Shown here piece after piece: positions 4,372 to 6,713 of a DNA stretch of 6,713 bases. The stretch's first letter is position 1; each line of letters begins with the position of its first letter. The stretch comes from Actinomycetota bacterium. GTDB taxonomy: Bacteria; Actinomycetota; Thermoleophilia; Solirubrobacterales; Solirubrobacteraceae. The notes beneath the pieces are model-generated. The model ran no database searches, was not told the origin of the DNA, and saw only the letters and a program-made list of their open reading frames with translations. The stretch covers positions 1 through 6,713 of the forward strand of contig SYBY01000155.1 in assembly GCA_005788585.1 (NCBI GenBank), written 5' to 3'. Both the position numbers and the translations under genes were made by a program.

Positions 4372-6513
4372 GTGAGCAGCCTTCAGGAGACCCCGTCCAG
4401 CGCCCCGGTGGCGCCCGCGCTCGACAGCCCCGAGCTGTACTTCAACCGTGAGCTCTCCTGGACGGCGTTCAACGACCGGGTGATCCAGCTGGCGGAGGAC
4501 CCGAGCATCCCGCTGCTCGAGCGCGTGAAGTTCTGCGCGATCTGGACGTCGAACCTGGACGAGTTCTTCATGATCCGCGTCGCGGGCCTGCACGATCAGG
4601 TCGACGCGGGCCTCAGCGACCCCAAGCTCGACGGGCGGACCCCGGCCGAGACGCTCGCCGCGATCCGCGAGAACGTGCGCGGCCAGCTGGCCCGCGTGCA
4701 TCGCTGCCTGCGCGAGGATCTGACCCCCGGCCTCGCCGAGCACGACGTGCGGATCGTCCCGCTGTCGTCGGTCACCGGCAAGGCGCGCGAGGCGCTGGAG
4801 GACCGGTACCGGCGGGAGATCTATCCGGTGCTGACGCCGCTCGCCGTCGGGCTCGGGCGGCCGTTCCCGTACATCTCCAACCTGTCGCTCAGCCTCGCGA
4901 TCCAGGTGCGCGACCCGCACACCGGGCACGAGGTCTTCGCCCGCGTGAAGGTGCCGAAGGAGATGCTCCCGCGGTTCGTCCCGGTCGAGCAGGGACCGGG
5001 GTCGCCCGGCGGGCATGTGTTCGTGGCGCTCGAGGAGATCATCGCCGACCACATCGAGGACCTGTTCCCTGGGATGGAGATCGTCGATCACGGGTTCTTC
5101 CGGGTCACGCGTGACGCGGACTTCGACGTCAGCGACGAGGCCGACGACCTGCTGCTCGCCATCGAGCAGGAGCTGCGCCGCCGCCGCTTCGGCGAGGCCG
5201 TCCGGCTGGAGGTCAACGCCGGCATCAGCCCGCTGCTGCGCGAGCAGCTCACCGGCGCGCTGAAGCTCACCGAGGACCAGGTCTACGACGTCGACGGGCC
5301 GCTCGACCTCACCGACCTCTGGCAGCTCGTGAAGCTCCCAGGGATGCGCGAGCTGCGCGACCCGCCGTGGACGCCGGTCACCCAGCCCCGGTTGCAGGAC
5401 GACGACGGCGAGCGCGTCGACATGTTCGCCGAGATCCGCCGCGGCGACATCCTCGTGCACCACCCGTACGACTCGTTCAACACGTCCGTCGAGCGGTTCG
5501 TGCAGCAGGCGGTCGAGGACCCCGACGTCCTGGCCATCAAGCAGACCGTGTACCGCACGAGCGACGACACGCCGCTGATCCCGGCGCTCATCCGCGCGAC
5601 CGAGCGCGGCAAGCAGGCCGTGTGCCTGGTGGAGCTGAAGGCGCGGTTCGACGAGCGGGCGAACATCACGTGGGCGCGGGAGCTGGAAGAGGCGGGCGTG
5701 CACGTCGTCTACGGCCACCCGTCGCTGAAGACGCACGCGAAGTCGATCCTCATCGTCCGCCGCGAGGGCAACGGCGTCCGGCACTACGTGCACGTCGGCA
5801 CCGGCAACTACCACCCGAACACGGCCCGGCTGTACACCGACTTCGGCCTGTTCACGTGCGACGAGGGCATCGGCAACGACGTCGCCGACATGTTCAACTT
5901 CCTCACGGGATTCGCCCGCCCGCGGCGCTATCGCCGGTCGCTCGTCGCCCCGTCCGGCCTGCGCGACGGGATCATCGAGCGGATCGAGCAGACGATCGCC
6001 GCGCACGAGGACGGCAAGCCGACGCGCATCCAGCTGAAGATGAACTCGCTCGTGGACCCGGCCTGCATCCGCGCGCTGTACCGCGCGTCGCAGGCGGGCG
6101 TGCCGGTCGACATCAACACGCGCGGGATCTGCTGCCTGCGGCCCGGCGTGCCGGGGGTCTCCGAGACCATCCGGGTGATCTCGGTCCTCGGCCGCTTCCT
6201 CGAGCACTCCCGAATCTTCGCGTTCCACCGCGGCGACGAGACCGAGGTGCTCATCGGCTCGGCCGACCTCATGCAGCGCAACCTCGACAGCCGCGTCGAG
6301 CTCGTCGTGCCGGTCCTCGACGAGGGCCTGCGTGGCGACATCCTCGACACCATGGAGCGGTGCCTGGCCGACGACACGGGGGCCTGGGAGCTCCAGCCGG
6401 ACGGCACCTGGGCACGCCGCGCGCGCTCCGAACCCGGGCGCTCGGTGCAGCACGAGCTGACCATCGGGCACGCCGCCCGCGCGCAGGAGGGGCGCGCCGC
6501 GGGAGATCCCTGA
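4372..6513 (+). CDS. ppk1: Polyphosphate kinase 1 (PPK1)
   Basis: PPK1 reversibly moves the gamma phosphate of ATP onto a growing polyphosphate chain. The protein is 713 residues from this start (E. coli PPK has 688). N domain: Y-F-N-R-E-L-S-W and S-N-L-D-E-F-F-M-I-R (about 23-72). Head domain follows to about 325. The C1/C2 phospholipase-D-like catalytic part carries H-H-P-Y-D-S-F and I-K-Q-T-V-Y-R. His455 in K-T-H-A-K is the expected phosphohistidine, and His474 is in Y-V-H-V-G-T-G-N. Their 19-residue spacing equals that of E. coli His435/His454. Arg395 and Arg425, 30 apart, match E. coli Arg375/Arg405. All key residues are intact. I prefer GTG 4372 because of the TAGCGT box 7 nt upstream; ATG 4354 would add MYSVLD with rare codons and no good ribosome site. 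The last 30 residues are a non-conserved tail. Confidence 0.96.
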   Translation: MSSLQETPSSAPVAPALDSPELYFNRELSWTAFNDRVIQLAEDPSIPLLERVKFCAIWTSNLDEFFMIRVAGLHDQVDAGLSDPKLDGRTPAETLAAIRENVRGQLARVHRCLREDLTPGLAEHDVRIVPLSSVTGKAREALEDRYRREIYPVLTPLAVGLGRPFPYISNLSLSLAIQVRDPHTGHEVFARVKVPKEMLPRFVPVEQGPGSPGGHVFVALEEIIADHIEDLFPGMEIVDHGFFRVTRDADFDVSDEADDLLLAIEQELRRRRFGEAVRLEVNAGISPLLREQLTGALKLTEDQVYDVDGPLDLTDLWQLVKLPGMRELRDPPWTPVTQPRLQDDDGERVDMFAEIRRGDILVHHPYDSFNTSVERFVQQAVEDPDVLAIKQTVYRTSDDTPLIPALIRATERGKQAVCLVELKARFDERANITWARELEEAGVHVVYGHPSLKTHAKSILIVRREGNGVRHYVHVGTGNYHPNTARLYTDFGLFTCDEGIGNDVADMFNFLTGFARPRRYRRSLVAPSGLRDGIIERIEQTIAAHEDGKPTRIQLKMNSLVDPACIRALYRASQAGVPVDINTRGICCLRPGVPGVSETIRVISVLGRFLEHSRIFAFHRGDETEVLIGSADLMQRNLDSRVELVVPVLDEGLRGDILDTMERCLADDTGAWELQPDGTWARRARSEPGRSVQHELTIGHAARAQEGRAAGDP

Positions 6514-6536
6514 GAACGGACCGCATGGATCGTATG

Positions 6537-6566
6537 AGTGCGGTGTTGCTGTAGTCGCACTGTTTG
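6537..6566 (+). terminator. Weak hairpin after ppk1, possible terminator
   Basis: AGTGCG (6537-6542) and CGCACT (6556-6561) form a 6-bp stem with a 13-nt loop, followed by a short T-containing stretch (GTTTG). It starts 23 nt after the ppk1 stop, where a terminator is expected. The loop is large and the T-run short, so it may equally be a regulatory hairpin or chance. Confidence 0.3.
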
Positions 6567-6593
6567 ACGGACGTTCGGGGGGCTCGCTACCGT
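6564..6593 (+). promoter_or_regulatory. Promoter of the secreted-protein gene: TTGACG-18-TACCGT
   Basis: TTGACG (6564-6569) matches the -35 consensus at five of six positions. After 18 nt comes TACCGT (6588-6593), a TANNNT-type -10. The -10 ends 7 nt before ATG 6601, placing the expected transcription start at or next to the A of ATG, so the message is probably leaderless. The AAGGA just before the ATG is too close (1 nt) to act as a ribosome site. Confidence 0.6.
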
Positions 6594-6600
6594 GAAGGAC

Positions 6601-6713
6601 ATGTCTTGCCGACGATGGGCCCTGGCGCCGATCGTCGCGCTCGCGTTCACTGGTCTTGTGGGGGGACCGGCAGCTTCGGCTGCCCCCTCGTCGACCTCTG
6701 AGCCGACCGCGAC
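6601..6713 (+). CDS. Secreted protein, signal peptide only (runs off right edge)
   Basis: The first 37 residues are present and form a textbook Sec signal peptide: a basic start (C3-R4-R5-W6), a hydrophobic core (about 7-21) and an A-S-A cleavage site at 25-27, followed by a Ser/Thr/Pro-rich mature N-terminus (APSSTSEPTA). The mature protein would be exported; nothing of its domain is visible, so no function is given. The start is ATG 6601, placed by the TTGACG/TACCGT promoter that makes the message leaderless. GTG 6592 is in frame and would add three residues, but it lies within the -10 box. The Cys at position 3 is too early to be a lipobox. The coding region is less GC-biased (TCT, ACT, GGT, CTT codons) than the genes before it, as is common in signal peptide regions. 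Confidence 0.7.
   Translation, partial: MSCRRWALAPIVALAFTGLVGGPAASAAPSSTSEPTA

Noticed and set aside
3463..6471. An open frame of about 1000 codons on the minus strand, opposite the CHAD genes and ppk1
   Set aside because: It mirrors well-conserved plus-strand genes, has a biased composition rich in Arg, Asp, Val, Glu and His without recognisable domains, and such long antisense frames are expected in high-GC DNA where stop codons are rare.
6525..6554. A nine-codon open frame (MDRMSAVLL) after ppk1
   Set aside because: It has no ribosome site, overlaps the hairpin region and is too short to separate from chance.
1..6713. tRNA/rRNA genes, CRISPR arrays, insertion sequences, riboswitches, phage or plasmid features
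   Set aside because: None seen. The sequence is nearly filled by the listed genes, and no long direct or terminal inverted repeats were noticed by eye.

Overview
The window is GC-rich, almost entirely coding bacterial DNA with short or overlapping gene junctions. The protein set, the GC-biased codon use, several GTG starts and apparent leaderless-type start regions suggest an actinobacterium. The wording of the Ppx, CHAD and PPK proteins reminds me of Thermoleophilia/Solirubrobacterales, but that placement is inference from memory, not a search.

Layout: (1) 1-77, minus: the N-terminus of a calcineurin-like metallophosphoesterase that runs off the left edge. (2) 91-720, plus: a RimJ/RimL-type GNAT acetyltransferase, divergent from (1) with only 13 bp between the chosen starts. 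(3) 692-2321, minus: a two-gene ABC exporter operon. The ATP-binding protein (1437-2321) comes first, then the ABC-2 permease (692-1444). The genes overlap by 8 nt, and the permease end overlaps the GNAT end convergently by 29 nt. (4) 2395-6513, plus: a polyphosphate cluster of a Ppx/GppA-type exopolyphosphatase, two consecutive short CHAD-domain proteins and polyphosphate kinase 1. The first three genes overlap one another (17 nt, then 4 nt). ppk1 follows after about 40 nt and may have its own promoter. (5) 6601-6713, plus: the signal peptide of a secreted protein that runs off the right edge, behind a convincing promoter.

How the genes work together: PPK1 makes polyphosphate from ATP, the Ppx-type enzyme trims it back to phosphate, and CHAD domains are known polyphosphate-binding modules found on polyphosphate granules. 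Region (4) therefore looks like a compact unit for polyphosphate synthesis, storage and turnover. The ABC exporter, GNAT enzyme and phosphoesterase show no evident link to it.

Most worth a second look are the splitting of the CHAD module into two short, translationally coupled proteins, and a recurring TANNNT box 7-8 nt upstream of start codons that suggests leaderless mRNAs. No RNA genes, CRISPR arrays, insertion sequences, attachment sites or origins were seen. No gene-free stretch exceeds 90 bp. I found no clearly undescribed system; the split CHAD arrangement is the nearest candidate.
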